A stretch of DNA of 50,670 nt from Vibrio maritimus (lineage in GTDB: Bacteria; Pseudomonadota; Gammaproteobacteria; Enterobacterales; Vibrionaceae). The DNA lies in assembly GCA_003263775.1 (NCBI GenBank), contig JYJJ01000078.1, positions 1-50,670 of the forward strand, given 5' to 3'. The position numbers were made by a program, and so were the translations under genes. The notes under the pieces are model-generated. The model was not told the origin of the DNA and made no database searches. It saw only the letters and a list, made by a program, of their open reading frames with translations. Shown piece after piece: positions 1 through 9,620 of this stretch; the first letter of the stretch is position 1, and the number at the start of each line of letters is the position of its first letter.

Positions 1-28
1 TTAGCTGACATCATCAACTAACAAAATG

Positions 29-112
<84 letters not shown>

Positions 113-432
113 GGAGTTTTTATACTTGTCTGATGTTTTCCCAACACATCCCTCAAGTGCGGAGCGCATCATAACAAACTGCGCATGGCTGTAAACCCTT
201 TTTTGCTGATTTTGAACTGAATGATGCCTTTTTGGGCAGAGATGGCTAAAAAGCGTGTTTTTAGTCATTATTATTTATACAGCAGGGGGTTATAGTGATT
301 GTACGTGTCATCGTGAAAGAGGGATTAAGCTTAAATGTAAATGGAATCCCGCGATAGATTTACACTTCTTGACGTTACACGGCGTATAACTCGTTAAAAT
401 AACCTAAGTTTTTACACGATAAGACACATACA
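113..432. other. Intergenic region between tRNA-Tyr and the RND efflux adaptor
   Basis: This stretch holds the minus-strand tRNA promoter area and the leader of the adaptor gene. A TTGACG at 369-374 followed about 20 bases later by TAAAAT (395-400) is a poor promoter candidate for the pump operon. I see no convincing small gene. Confidence 0.4.
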
Positions 433-1533
433 ATGAAAAATAAAACCATAACGGGCTTGCTCGCACTGTCTATTCTATGTGCCTCTCCAGCAAGTTTTGC
501 CAAAAGGAGTTTTGGCGCCAAGGCAGTGTCGGTGGTGACCGAACCTGTTGCTATCCACCAAGTCTCGCAATCGCTTTCTCTCGTTGGCAAACTTGAAGCT
601 GACGAATCTGTCATTATTGCGTCTGAGGTGAATGGCATTGTTGATAGCATTCAAGTGACGGCTAATCAAACCGTAGAAAAAGGTCAACTGCTGGTTCAGC
701 TTAATGATGACAAGGCGCTCGCTGCTGTCGCAGAAGCTAAAGCTTATGTACGAGACCAAAAACGTATTCTTGCTGAGTTTGAACGCTTAGTGGATCGCAA
801 CGCGATCACGAAAACCGAGATCGATGCCCAGAAAGCCGTTGTAGAGATTGGTAATGCACGGTTGGATGCGGCGAATGCCAATCTGAATGATCTATATATA
901 GAGGCGCCTTTTTCCGGCACCGTTGGCTTGGTTGATTTTAGCCGCGGTAAGTTAGTCAATGTCGGCACCGAGCTACTAACGCTTGATGACCTTTCTGTGA
1001 TGCAGCTGGACTTACAAGTTCCAGAAAGCTACCTGCCAATGCTTGAAAAAGGCATGGCAGTGACGGCGCTCACCTCTGCATGGGGTACTCGTGTATTCTC
1101 GGGCAAGGTCGTTGCGATTGATACGCGCGTGAATCAAGAGACGCTTAACCTTCGCGTTCGTATTCACTTTGAAAACGAAGATGGCCGTTTAAAGCCAGGT
1201 ATGTTAGCGCAGGCTCGCATGGAATTCCCACCTATTGAAGCGCCTATCATTCCAGTACAAGCGCTAGAATATTCTGGTACCAAGCGTTATGTCTATATTG
1301 TCGATGAAAACAACAAAGCACATCGTACCGAAGTCTTCCTAGGTGCTCGTGTTGGCAACCAAGTTGTCATTGAGAATGGTATTGAGATTGGTCAACGTAT
1401 TGTGGTGCAAGGTATCGTGAATATGCGTGACGGAGTCTCTGTCTCTGAAGTCAATGCTGACGGTGAGCCAAATGCCGCTCGCGTTAAAGCAAAAAGCCAA
1501 TGGATAAGGATGCGAGCTAATGCTGTTATCTGA
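433..1533 (+). CDS. RND efflux periplasmic adaptor (membrane fusion protein, HlyD family)
   Basis: The adaptor links an inner-membrane RND pump to an outer-membrane channel. Residues 1-23 form a signal peptide ending ASFA. A lipoyl-like half-motif around residues 60-90 is followed by an alpha-helical hairpin and then beta-barrel and membrane-proximal domains. The pump gene follows directly. The reading frame as given ends at 1533 and overlaps the pump start by 14 bases. One extra A in the A run near 1490 would instead give a C-terminus PMDKDAS and a TAATG stop/start overlap at 1518-1522, which I think is the true arrangement. No strong Shine-Dalgarno precedes the ATG. Substrate specificity cannot be read from sequence. 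No outer-membrane channel gene is adjacent. Confidence 0.9.
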   Translation: MKNKTITGLLALSILCASPASFAKRSFGAKAVSVVTEPVAIHQVSQSLSLVGKLEADESVIIASEVNGIVDSIQVTANQTVEKGQLLVQLNDDKALAAVAEAKAYVRDQKRILAEFERLVDRNAITKTEIDAQKAVVEIGNARLDAANANLNDLYIEAPFSGTVGLVDFSRGKLVNVGTELLTLDDLSVMQLDLQVPESYLPMLEKGMAVTALTSAWGTRVFSGKVVAIDTRVNQETLNLRVRIHFENEDGRLKPGMLAQARMEFPPIEAPIIPVQALEYSGTKRYVYIVDENNKAHRTEVFLGARVGNQVVIENGIEIGQRIVVQGIVNMRDGVSVSEVNADGEPNAARVKAKSQWIRMRANAVI

Positions 1534-4500
1534 TGTTTCTGTTAAACGTCCGGTAGCGGCTATCGTACTGAGCTTGTTGCTCTGCGTATTCGGTATCGTG
1601 TCGTTTAGTAAACTTGCCGTTCGTGAGATGCCGGATATCGAGAACCCTGTGGTTTCGATTTCTACTCGTTACGAAGGGGCGTCCGCCACTATCATTGAAA
1701 GCCAGATAACGTCGGTGATCGAAGACCAGTTGTCGGGCATCAGTGGTATCGACGAAATTGAATCGACCACGCGTAACAGCATGTCGCGTATTACGGTGAC
1801 GTTTGAACTCGGTTATGACCTTAACACGGGTGTCAGCGACGTTCGAGATGCGGTTGCTCGTGCGCAGCGCTCGCTCCCTGATGAAGCGGATGATCCGCTT
1901 GTTTTCAAAAACAATGGTAGTGGTGAGGCTTCGGTCTATATCAACCTTAGCTCATCGGAAATGGATCGTACTCAGCTGACTGACTACGTTAACCGCGTTT
2001 TGGTCGATCGCTTTAGTTTAATAAGCGGTGTGAGTTCTGTTGATGTTTCTGGTGGTCTGTATCAGGTGATGTACATCAAACTGAAACCTGCTACATGGCT
2101 GGGCGAGGTGTCACGACGTCTGATATTACCTCGGCACTGCGAACCGAGAACATTGAAAGCCCGGGTGGTGAAGTTCGTAATGATGCGACAGTGATGTCGG
2201 TACGTACTGCTCGTGCTTATAATACGCCAATAGACTTTGAGTACTTGGTTGTAAAACGAGCAAGTGACAATACACCTATCTATCTAAAAGATGTCGCTGA
2301 TGTCTATGTCGGTGCCGAGAACGAAAACTCTACCTTTAAGAGTGATGGTGTCGTCAATGTCAGTATGGGTATTGTCCCTCAGTCTGATGCCAACCCACTA
2401 GAGATGGCTGACCTTGTTCATAAAGAAGTTGAACAGTTGCAGCAATTCCTGCCAAATGGCACTCGATTAGCTATCGACTATGATTCAACGGTTTTTATTG
2501 ATCGCTCAATCTCTGAAGTCTACAACACGTTATTTATCACTGGCGGCTTGGTTATTCTGGTTCTTTATATCTTTATTGGCCAGGCTCGAGCGACGTTGAT
2601 TCCGGCGGTCACTGTACCCGTTTCATTGATTTCATCTTTTATCGCCGCCTACTTCTTTGGTTTCTCTATCAACCTGATTACTTTGATGGCACTAATTCTG
2701 TCTATCGGACTGGTCGTGGATGATGCCATCGTTGTTGTCGAGAATATATTCCACCATATTGAACGTGGTGAATCTCCGCTGCTGGCGGCCTATAAGGGAA
2801 CTCGTGAAGTTGGCTTTGCGGTTATCGCGACGACCTTGGTTCTGGTGATGGTATTCCTACCTATTTCGTTTATGGACGGGATGATTGGCTTGCTGTTCAC
2901 TGAATTCTCGGTGTTGCTCGCCATGTCGGTGATCTTCTCCTCGTTGATTGCCTTGACGCTAACACCAGTATTAGGAAGTACGATCCTTAAAGCGAATGAT
3001 AAGCCAAACCGCTTCACGCAGCTTGTCGATCGTGGCTTTAAAAAGTTAGAACGCGGTTACAAGCTGGCGTTGGCGAAAGCCCTCAAGCTTCGCTGGGTAG
3101 CACCGATTGTTATCATCGCTTGTGTTGGCGGCAGTTTCCAACTGATGCAACAGGTACCGGCACAGCTCACTCCTTCAGAAGACCGAGGCGTAATCTTTGC
3201 CTTCGTTCGCGGTGCCGATGCAACCAGTTACAACCGTATGGCGGCAAACATGGACATTGTCGAAGAGAGGCTAATGCCTTTGCTTGGGCAAGGGTTCTTG
3301 AAGTCATTCAGTATTCAGTCCCCTGCATTTGGTGGTAACGCCGGTGACCAAACGGGCTTTGTCATCATGATTCTTGAGGACTGGAATGACCGCGATGTCA
3401 CCGCTCTTGAAGCACTAGGTGAGGCTAGGAAAGCGTTAGCTGGCATCGCAGATGTGCGTGTATATCCGTTTATGCCAGGCTTTAGAGGCGGCTCTAGTGA
3501 GCCCGTTCAGTTCGTCATTGGTGGCTCAGATTATTCTGAACTTCAAACTTGGGCGGATAAGCTTGAACGAGCGGCGGAAGAATCTCCGTTTATGGAAGGG
3601 GCAAGTACAGACTACTCTGAGAAAACACCAGAGCTCGTCGTCACCATCGACCGTGAGCGCGCGGCTGAACTCGGTATTAGTGTCGCAGATATTTCCGATA
3701 CGCTAGAGATCATGCTTGGTGGTAAAACTGAAACGACTTATGTTGAACGCGGTGAAGAGTACGACGTGTATTTGCGTGGTGATGAGAATCAGTTCAATAA
3801 CGCAAACGATTTAAGCCAAATCTACATGCGAACCAAATCTGGTGAGCTTGTTACTCTTGATGCGGTTACATCGATTGAGGAAGTGGCTTCCTCGACTCGT
3901 TTGTCGCACTACAATAAGCAAAAAGCGATTACCATCAAGGCTAACCTATCCGATGGTTACACCTTGGGGGAAGCGCTGGACTTTATGGATAGTCAAGCTA
4001 TCGAGATGCTACCAGGGGATATCTCGGTGAGCTACGCTGGTGAGTCCAAAGACTTCAAAGAGAATCAATCGAGTATCTTGGTAGTCTTTGGCCTAGCACT
4101 ACTGGTTGCTTATCTTGTACTTGCCGCTCAGTTTGAGAGCTTTGTGAACCCGCTAGTGGTGATGTTTACGGTGCCTATGGGCGTATTTGGTGGCTTCTTG
4201 GGTATGGTTATTATGCAGCAAGGTTTAAACATCTACAGTCAAATCGGCATGATCATGCTTATCGGTATGGTGACCAAAAACGGTATCTTGATTGTTGAGT
4301 TTGCCAACCAGCTTCGCGACAAAGGCATCGAGTTTGAAAAAGCTATTATTGACGCTTCGGCAAGACGTTTACGCCCAATCATGATGACGGCCTTTACTAC
4401 GCTGGCTGGTGCATCCCGCTTATCCTTTCAACGGGTGCGGGTTATGAAAGCCGTGTCGCAGTAGGTACGGTCATCTTCTTCGGTATGGCGTTTGCGACCT

Positions 4501-4646
4501 TGGTTACCTTGTTCGTAATCCCTGCGATGTACCGCTTGATTTCGGCGCGTACTCAATCGCCAGGTCACGTTGAGGCTGAGCTTAATAAAGAGCTTAGCCA
4601 CGATGTGAAAGCGCGAACCAGTCATGGTGAGTTAAACGACGTATAG
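1520..4646 (+). CDS. RND family efflux pump, inner-membrane transporter (frameshifted twice)
   Basis: This is a proton-driven multidrug-type RND transporter of about 1040 residues. It opens with DVSVKRPVAAIVLSLLL, the first membrane helix, and carries the TM4 proton-relay motif GLVVDDAIVVVENI near 2709-2750. A second set of membrane helices starts around 4070. The frame is broken near 2093 (before MAGRGVTTSDI) and near 4413 (before PLILSTGAGYES). One missing base at each point restores a continuous family-typical protein ending at TAG 4644-4646. It is translationally coupled to the adaptor and followed by a terminator, so the operon is adaptor-pump only. I take both breaks as sequence errors because both flanks keep full family similarity. 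Confidence 0.9.
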
Positions 4647-4651
4647 GTCAT

Positions 4652-4683
4652 AAATGCCCAGTTTCGACTGGGCATTTTTTTGT
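4652..4683 (+). terminator. Rho-independent terminator of the RND operon
   Basis: Nine-base stem AATGCCCAG (4653-4661) and CTGGGCATT (4668-4676), loop TTTCGA, followed by a T run. Confidence 0.9.
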
Positions 4684-4717
4684 TTGTTGGTTAGGATGGA
4701 GAGAGAAAAACCAACAA
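4684..4717 (+). repeat. Inverted repeat in the leader of the DUF1244 gene
   Basis: TTGTTGGTT (4684-4692) and AACCAACAA (4709-4717) are perfect complements around a 16-base purine-rich loop containing AGGA-like stretches. The repeat ends 15 bases before the GTG start, just upstream of the ribosome binding site. It has no T run of its own, so it is not a simple terminator. Confidence 0.55.
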
Positions 4718-4732
4718 TAAAAGGAAAGTAGA

Positions 4733-5053
4733 GTGGCTGATTTCAAATATAAAGATCTACCTCAAGAGCAACAAAACAAGCTCGACGCTGCGGTATTTCG
4801 TCGCCTTCTAGAGCACCTAGACAGCAATAAAGATGTGCAAAACATCGACCTTATGATTTTGGCAGGCTTTTGCCGCAACTGTTTTAGCAAGTGGTACAAA
4901 GCTGAAGCTGAAACCGCTGGATTGGACTTAGACATTGATGACGCTCGCGAGCGTGTCTATGGCATGACTTACGATGAGTGGAAAACCAATCATCAACCTA
5001 AGGCGACACCAGAGCAGTTAGCCGCGTTTGAAGCAAGACAAGCAAAGAAATAG
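4733..5053 (+). CDS. DUF1244 family protein
   Basis: A 106-residue cytosolic protein matching the DUF1244 (SMc04008-like) family, a small all-helical domain of unknown function common in proteobacteria. The conserved block FCRNCFSKWYKAEA sits at about residues 47-60, with two cysteines spaced C-x2-C that could bind metal. The start is GTG at 4733, preceded by AAGGAAAG at good spacing. The gene stands alone between two terminators. Its function is not established. Confidence 0.88.
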   Translation: MADFKYKDLPQEQQNKLDAAVFRRLLEHLDSNKDVQNIDLMILAGFCRNCFSKWYKAEAETAGLDLDIDDARERVYGMTYDEWKTNHQPKATPEQLAAFEARQAKK

Positions 5054-5073
5054 TCTTGGATTCATCAAGATAC

Positions 5074-5106
5074 TAAAAAGGCTTGGTCAGTGACCAAGCT
5101 TTTTTG
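5074..5106. terminator. Bidirectional terminator between convergent genes
   Basis: GCTTGGTCA (5081-5089) and TGACCAAGC (5091-5099) form a near-perfect palindrome with an A run on the left and a T run on the right, so it can serve both the DUF1244 gene and the antiporter gene. Confidence 0.88.
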
Positions 5107-5138
5107 CGATTTAGCGTAGTACAGTAGCTAAAAGTTAA

Positions 5139-6463
5139 CTACAGCACCATCGCCGCAATCCAACCAAATACAATCAGTGGGATGTTGTAGTGGACAAAGG
5201 TTGGTACCACAGTTTCCCAAATGTGTTCGTGCTGACCATCAGCGTTTAGGCCAGACGTTGGACCTAAGGTTGAGTCAGAAGCTGGTGAGCCAGCATCGCC
5301 AAGTGCAGCCGCTGTACCAACTAGGGCAACCGTTGCCATTGGCGAGAAGCCAAATGCAAGTGCTAGAGGAACGTAAATCGTTGCGATGATTGGAATCGTT
5401 GAGAACGAAGAACCGATACCCATCGTAACCAGAAGACCCACAATAAGCATGAGAAGTGCTGCAAGTGGCTTGTTGTCGCCGATGCTTGTTGATAGTGCTT
5501 CAACCAGCGTTTCAACGCCGCCAGTTTGTTTCATCACTGCTGCAAAGCCTGCAGCTGAAATCATGATAAAGCCAATCATCGCCATCATGTGCACACCTTT
5601 AGTGAACACATCTTGCGTCTCTTTCCATGCAATCACGCCGCCGAAAGTGAACACCATGAAGCCTGCTAGGCACCAATGATCATTGAGCCAGAGGTTAGCT
5701 GAACAGCAAGAGCTGCAACGATACCCGCTAGAGCAATAACAATGTTCTTCTTATTGATGTGCGAAGGCTCTTCATCAATCTGAGTTAGCTCGGTTTCTGC
5801 GTATTCGCGAGGCTTACGGTAGCTAAAGAAGATAGCCAGTAGTAGACCTGTGATCATACCTGCCGCTGGAAGCAACATCGCCATTGGCACTTGCGCTGCT
5901 GTGACTGACTCAAGACCATTGTCGTGCAGGTTTTTAAGTAAAATGTTGTTTAGGAAGATGCCACCAAAACCGACTGGCAATACCATGTAAGGCGTTACTA
6001 GACCGAAGGTCAGCACACACGCCACTAGACGACGGTCTAGTTTAAGTTTTGCAAATACGCCTAGCAAAGGTGGAATCAAAATTGGGATAAAGGCGATATG
6101 AACTGGAATGACGTTCTGAGACGACATAGTTACTAGGATCAGTGCAACCAAAACCGCATATTTAAGGCCAGTCGTGCCAGCCGAGCTCTCTTTGCCGTGG
6201 ATGCGTTTAATAACGCTTTGTGCAAGTAAATCAGTAATGCCAGATTTAGAAATAGCGACAGCGAAGGTACCTAACATTGCGTAGCTAAGTGCTATAGTCG
6301 CACCACCGCCGAGGCCACCTTCAAAGGCACCTACAGCTTCGGTTAAAGACATACCAGATACAACGCCACCAACAATGGCACTGAAAGTTAACGCAACGAC
6401 AACGTTAACGCGCATCAGTGCGAGCAGCAGCATGATGCAAACGGAAATAACGACAGGATTCAT
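5139..6463 (-). CDS. NhaC-type Na+/H+ antiporter family protein (frameshifted)
   Basis: A polytopic inner-membrane protein of about 442 residues with ten or more hydrophobic segments, of the Na+/H+ antiporter family related to NhaC and YuiF. The N-terminal part (6463 to about 5670) contains GGGATIALSYAMLGTFAVAISKSG. The C-terminal part contains GIGSSFSTIPIIATIYVPLA and a GTAAALGDAGSPASDSTLGPTS block typical of the ion-binding region. The frame breaks near 5669, where a CCC run appears as CC; adding one C joins GA-L-AGFMVFTFGG. It lies 27 bases downstream of rnt on the same strand and may be co-transcribed with it. The transported ion is inferred from the family only. Confidence 0.85.
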
Positions 6464-6490
6464 AATAATCTCTAAAAAATGTGTGTTTGT

Positions 6491-7141
6491 TTATTCTTGG
6501 TTGTCGTCAACAATCGGCCAGCCACCAAGTGCCTTCCATTTGTTGACGATTCGGCAAAACAGCTCAGCCGTCTTTTGAGTGTCGTAAAGAGCCGAGTGGG
6601 CTTCCTTGTTATCGAACTCCATTCCTGCGACTTTACAAGCTTTTGCCAACACCGTTTGACCATAAGCAAGACCGCTCAATGTGGCAGTATCAAAGGTTGC
6701 AAACGGGTGGAACGGAACGCGCTTAAGTTTGGCGCGTTCATTCGCCGCACTCACAAAACTGTGGTCGAAATTCGCATTGTGCGCCACCATGATGGCGCGA
6801 TTGCAATCGTGTTGCTTCTGCTCTTTTCGAATCACTTTGTAGATTTCTTTTAACGCTTCTTGCTCCGATACCGCACCACGAAGTGGGCTGAATGGGTCGC
6901 GAATACCGTTAAATTCCAGCGCTTCCTTTTCTAAGTTGGCGCCTTCGAATGGTTCAATGTGATAGTGCATCACAGTGGCAGGCTCAAGGTTACCTTCTTC
7001 GTCCATCTTTAAAGTGATGGCACAAATTTCCAGTAACGCATCAGTGCTAGCATTAAAACCTGCTGTTTCCACGTCGACAACAACGGGAAAGTAACCACGG
7101 AATCGCTTTTTTAGGGTAAGTGCTTCGTTTTCTACAGACAT
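6491..7141 (-). CDS. rnt: Ribonuclease T
   Basis: RNase T is a DEDD-family 3'-5' exoribonuclease that trims the 3' ends of tRNA and other stable RNAs. The first catalytic motif is VVVDVETAGF (D and E ligands) near residues 19-28. AHNANFDHSF supplies the second acidic motif, and EAHSALYDTQKTAELF the third with its catalytic histidine. I chose the ATG at 7141 giving MSVENEALTLKKRF; an in-frame upstream extension to 7213 lacks family similarity. The length of 216 residues fits the family. Confidence 0.95.
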   Translation of the reverse strand: MSVENEALTLKKRFRGYFPVVVDVETAGFNASTDALLEICAITLKMDEEGNLEPATVMHYHIEPFEGANLEKEALEFNGIRDPFSPLRGAVSEQEALKEIYKVIRKEQKQHDCNRAIMVAHNANFDHSFVSAANERAKLKRVPFHPFATFDTATLSGLAYGQTVLAKACKVAGMEFDNKEAHSALYDTQKTAELFCRIVNKWKALGGWPIVDDNQE

Positions 7142-7484
7142 GTTTGAGTTTTCAAGTGTGACGAAGCGGGCATTATTGCAGATTATGTCAGCATAAAAAA
7201 CTAAACCGGGCATTTAATTTGCCTTCTATATGGCTATTGATAGTAAGCATTCATAGCTTTGGCTCAACAGCTAAGGCTGATCTAAGAAATTGGTTGAGCA
7301 AGGGCGGTATAAAAAGCAATCAGAATCCTTCTTGTCTGAGACGCGCCTTCAGGAAACTAGCGCCTTGTTTTTCACTAGCGCTATGTTGGCGGGGAAATTG
7401 CAATAACCTATACGGAGATCCATCTAAATGCTTTAGCGGCAAGGACATGCCGCTAATGCAAAAGTTATCGAGTTATCTATCTGT
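7142..7484. other. Divergent intergenic region rnt / motY with an inverted repeat
   Basis: The region carries the start regions of two divergent genes. TTAGCGGCA (7433-7441) and TGCCGCTAA (7448-7456) are perfect complements around a 6-base loop, ending 28 bases before the motY ATG. GCCGCTAA (7449-7456) resembles the -10 element of a flagellar sigma-28 promoter (GCCGATAA), but the nearest TAAA (7425-7428) is about 20 bases away, too far for a good -35. Confidence 0.5.
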
Positions 7485-8368
7485 ATGAAATTAAAAGCTT
7501 TACTTACCACATTGTTCCTACCTACGCTGGCAATCCCAATGGCGGATGCGGCAATAGAAAAGCGCTATGTGGCAACACCCACCCAGTCGCAGTGGGAAAT
7601 GGTAAGTAACACACCGCTTGAGTGCCGCCTTGTACATCCGATCCCAAACTTTGGCGATGCGGAATTTGTCGCGCGCGCCAGTAAAAAGAAGAACCTCGAT
7701 TTTGAACTTAAAATGCGCCGCTCGATGGGGGAAACGCGCAACGTAAGTTTAGTGTCGATGCCACCTCCATGGCGTCCGGGTGACAGTGCTGACCGCATCA
7801 CCAACTTGCAATTCTTTAAACAGTTCGACGGCTACGTTGCGGGCAGGCCGCTTGGAGTATATTGAGCGAACTAGAGAAAGGTCGTTATCCAACGTTCAGT
7901 TATCAGGACTGGCAAAGCCGAGACGAGCGTATTGAAGTGTCGTTATCTTCTGTGCTGTTTCAGGCGAAATACAATGTTTTTAGTGATTGTGTCGCCAACT
8001 TACTGCCGTACAGCTTTGAAGATATTTCTTTCACTATCTTGCACTACGACCGCAATAGTGAGCAGCTCAACAAGACCTCACAACATCGATTACAGCAGAT
8101 TGCCGAGTACGTGCGTTACAACCAAGATATCGATTTGGTCTTAGTGTCTACGTTCACTGATTCTTCAGAGTCCAAGAGTGAGAGTCAGCAGCTATCGGAA
8201 AAACGTGCATTGATTTTGCAGGACTATTTCCACTCTTTAGGGTTGCCGAAAGACCGCATTCAGGTGCAGGGTTATGGTAAGCGCCGTCCTATCGCGAGTA
8301 ATGCGTCGCCTGTGGGTAAAGCGAAGAACCAGAGGGTGGTGATTTCGTTTGGTCGGACTGAGGTTTAG
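7485..8368 (+). CDS. motY: Sodium-driven flagellar motor protein MotY (frameshifted)
   Basis: MotY forms the T ring of the polar flagellar motor and helps anchor the PomA/PomB stator. A signal peptide (MKLKALLTTLFLPTLAIPMADA) starts the protein, followed by the MotY N-terminal domain. The C-terminal OmpA-like peptidoglycan-binding domain has the typical DYFHSLGLPKDRIQVQGYGK and NQRVVISFGR blocks. The frame breaks near 7844, where one C is missing before the segment QAAWSILSELEKGRYPTFSY; restoring it gives about 294 residues. The ATG at 7485 lacks an obvious Shine-Dalgarno. MotY is typical of vibrios and supports that assignment. Confidence 0.94.
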
Positions 8369-8390
8369 GGGTGTTTGACTTTATAGTCTT

Positions 8391-8424
8391 AAAAGCCAGT
8401 GGTTAATGTCCACTGGCTTTCTTA
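8391..8424. terminator. Bidirectional terminator between motY and gloA
   Basis: AAAGCCAGTGG (8392-8402) and CCACTGGCTTT (8410-8420) around loop TTAATGT, with A and T runs on either side, between convergent genes. Confidence 0.88.
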
Positions 8425-8447
8425 TTTCAGCTTGGTTAAATCAGCGC

Positions 8448-8864
8448 TTAACCTTCAAGGCCAGCACTCGCTTGCTTGTTTTGAATCAATTCAATCATGT
8501 AGCCGTCAGGGTCTTTTACGAAGGCGATTTGAGTCGTACCGCCTTTTACAGGACCTGGTTCGCGGGTGACGTTACCGCCAGCGGCTTTAATGGCGTCGCA
8601 TGTGGTGTAGATGTCGTCTACACCGATAGCGATGTGGCCATACGCGCTACCTAGGTCGTACTCGGTGACGCCCCAGTTGTATGTTAGCTCAATCACAGCA
8701 CCTTCAGACTCGTCACCAAAGCCTAGGAAGGCAAGAGTGTATTTGTATTCGGTGTTTTCATTTTTGCGCAGCAAGTTCATACCAATGACGTCGGTGTAGA
8801 ACGAGATAGATTTATCTAGGTCACCTACACGTAGCATAGTGTGAAGGATACGGCCGTTAGACAT
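8448..8864 (-). CDS. gloA: Lactoylglutathione lyase (glyoxalase I)
   Basis: Glyoxalase I converts the methylglyoxal-glutathione hemithioacetal to S-lactoylglutathione. The protein has 138 residues, the usual length. The metal ligands expected in this family are visible: His in ILHTML near the N-terminus, Glu in GAVIELTY, His in AYGHIAIGV and Glu in GYMIELIQ. The start at 8864 is set by the ribosome binding site AAGGAGC about 7 bases upstream. It sits 17 bases downstream of nth and may be the last gene of the same transcript. Confidence 0.96.
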   Translation of the reverse strand: MSNGRILHTMLRVGDLDKSISFYTDVIGMNLLRKNENTEYKYTLAFLGFGDESEGAVIELTYNWGVTEYDLGSAYGHIAIGVDDIYTTCDAIKAAGGNVTREPGPVKGGTTQIAFVKDPDGYMIELIQNKQASAGLEG

Positions 8865-8881
8865 AACATTGCTCCTTAATA

Positions 8882-9522
8882 TTAATTGTCTGGATAGACT
8901 TTTTCTTTGAATTCGCAGAGATCTTCGATGATACAACTGCCGCAGCGCGGCTTACGGGCGACACAGGTGTAGCGTCCGTGGAGGATCAGCCAGTGGTGCA
9001 CATCGAGTTTAAATTCTTTTGGAACGACTTTAAGTAGTTTCTCTTCCACATCGTCAACGGTTTTACCCATCGCGAATTTAGTGCGGTTTGAGACGCGGTA
9101 GATATGGGTGTCTACGGCGATAGTTGGCCAACCGAAGGCGGTGTTGAGCACGACGTTGGCGGTTTTACGCCCCACACCAGGTAGGGCTTCCAAGCTTCGC
9201 GGTTTTCTGGGACTTCACTGCCGTGCTTTTCAATGAGGATCTTACAAGTCTTGATGACGTTCTCGGCTTTTGAGTTAAACAGGCCAATCGTCTTGATGTA
9301 CTCTTTCACACCATCTACACCGAGCGCTAGCATGGCTTCTGGTGTATTTGCGACAGGGTAGAGTTTATCAGTGGCTTTGTTAACACTAACGTCAGTTGCC
9401 TGCGCAGAGAGTAGAACCGCTATCAGCAGTTCGAATGGTGAGCTCCAGTTAAGCTCTGTCTCTGGTTTGGGGTTGTTTTCGCGAAGCCGCTCTAAAATCT
9501 CTTTTCTTTTGGTGTTGTTCAT
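8882..9522 (-). CDS. nth: Endonuclease III (frameshifted)
   Basis: Endonuclease III is a bifunctional DNA glycosylase/AP lyase that removes oxidised pyrimidines. The helix-hairpin-helix motif LPGVGRKTANVVL carries the catalytic lysine, and AVDTHIYRV carries the catalytic aspartate. The C-terminal [4Fe-4S] motif C-x6-C-x2-C-x5-C is complete in CVARKPRCGSCIIEDLC. The frame breaks near 9192, where TTT reads as TT just before LEALPGVGRK; one base restores a protein of about 213 residues. Placement behind rnfE matches the rnf/rsx-nth arrangement of gamma-proteobacteria, although a terminator lies between rnfE and nth here. Confidence 0.94.
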
Positions 9523-9551
9523 TTGCTGACTAATTCTTCCGCTGATTGCTT

Positions 9552-9570
9552 GTACTCAGAGTCTGAGTAC
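9552..9570. repeat. 19-bp palindrome upstream of nth
   Basis: GTACTCAGA (9552-9560), a central G, and TCTGAGTAC (9562-9570) are perfect complements. It lies 30 bases upstream of the nth start and downstream of the rnfE terminator, so it is in the right place for an operator of a separate nth promoter. I cannot name the regulator. Confidence 0.5.
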
Positions 9571-9586
9571 CAGTGTGTTTTTATTA

Positions 9587-9612
9587 TAAAAATGCCCGAA
9601 AATCTCGGGCAT
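9587..9612 (-). terminator. Terminator downstream of rnfE
   Basis: On the minus strand ATGCCCGA (9612-9605), loop GATTT, TCGGGCAT (9599-9592), then TTTTTAT. It separates the rnf genes from nth. Confidence 0.85.
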
Positions 9613-9620
9613 GAAAAGCT

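Noticed and set aside
7219..7488. 89-codon frame between rnt and motY
   Set aside because: No ribosome site, no recognisable protein, and it covers the motY control region.
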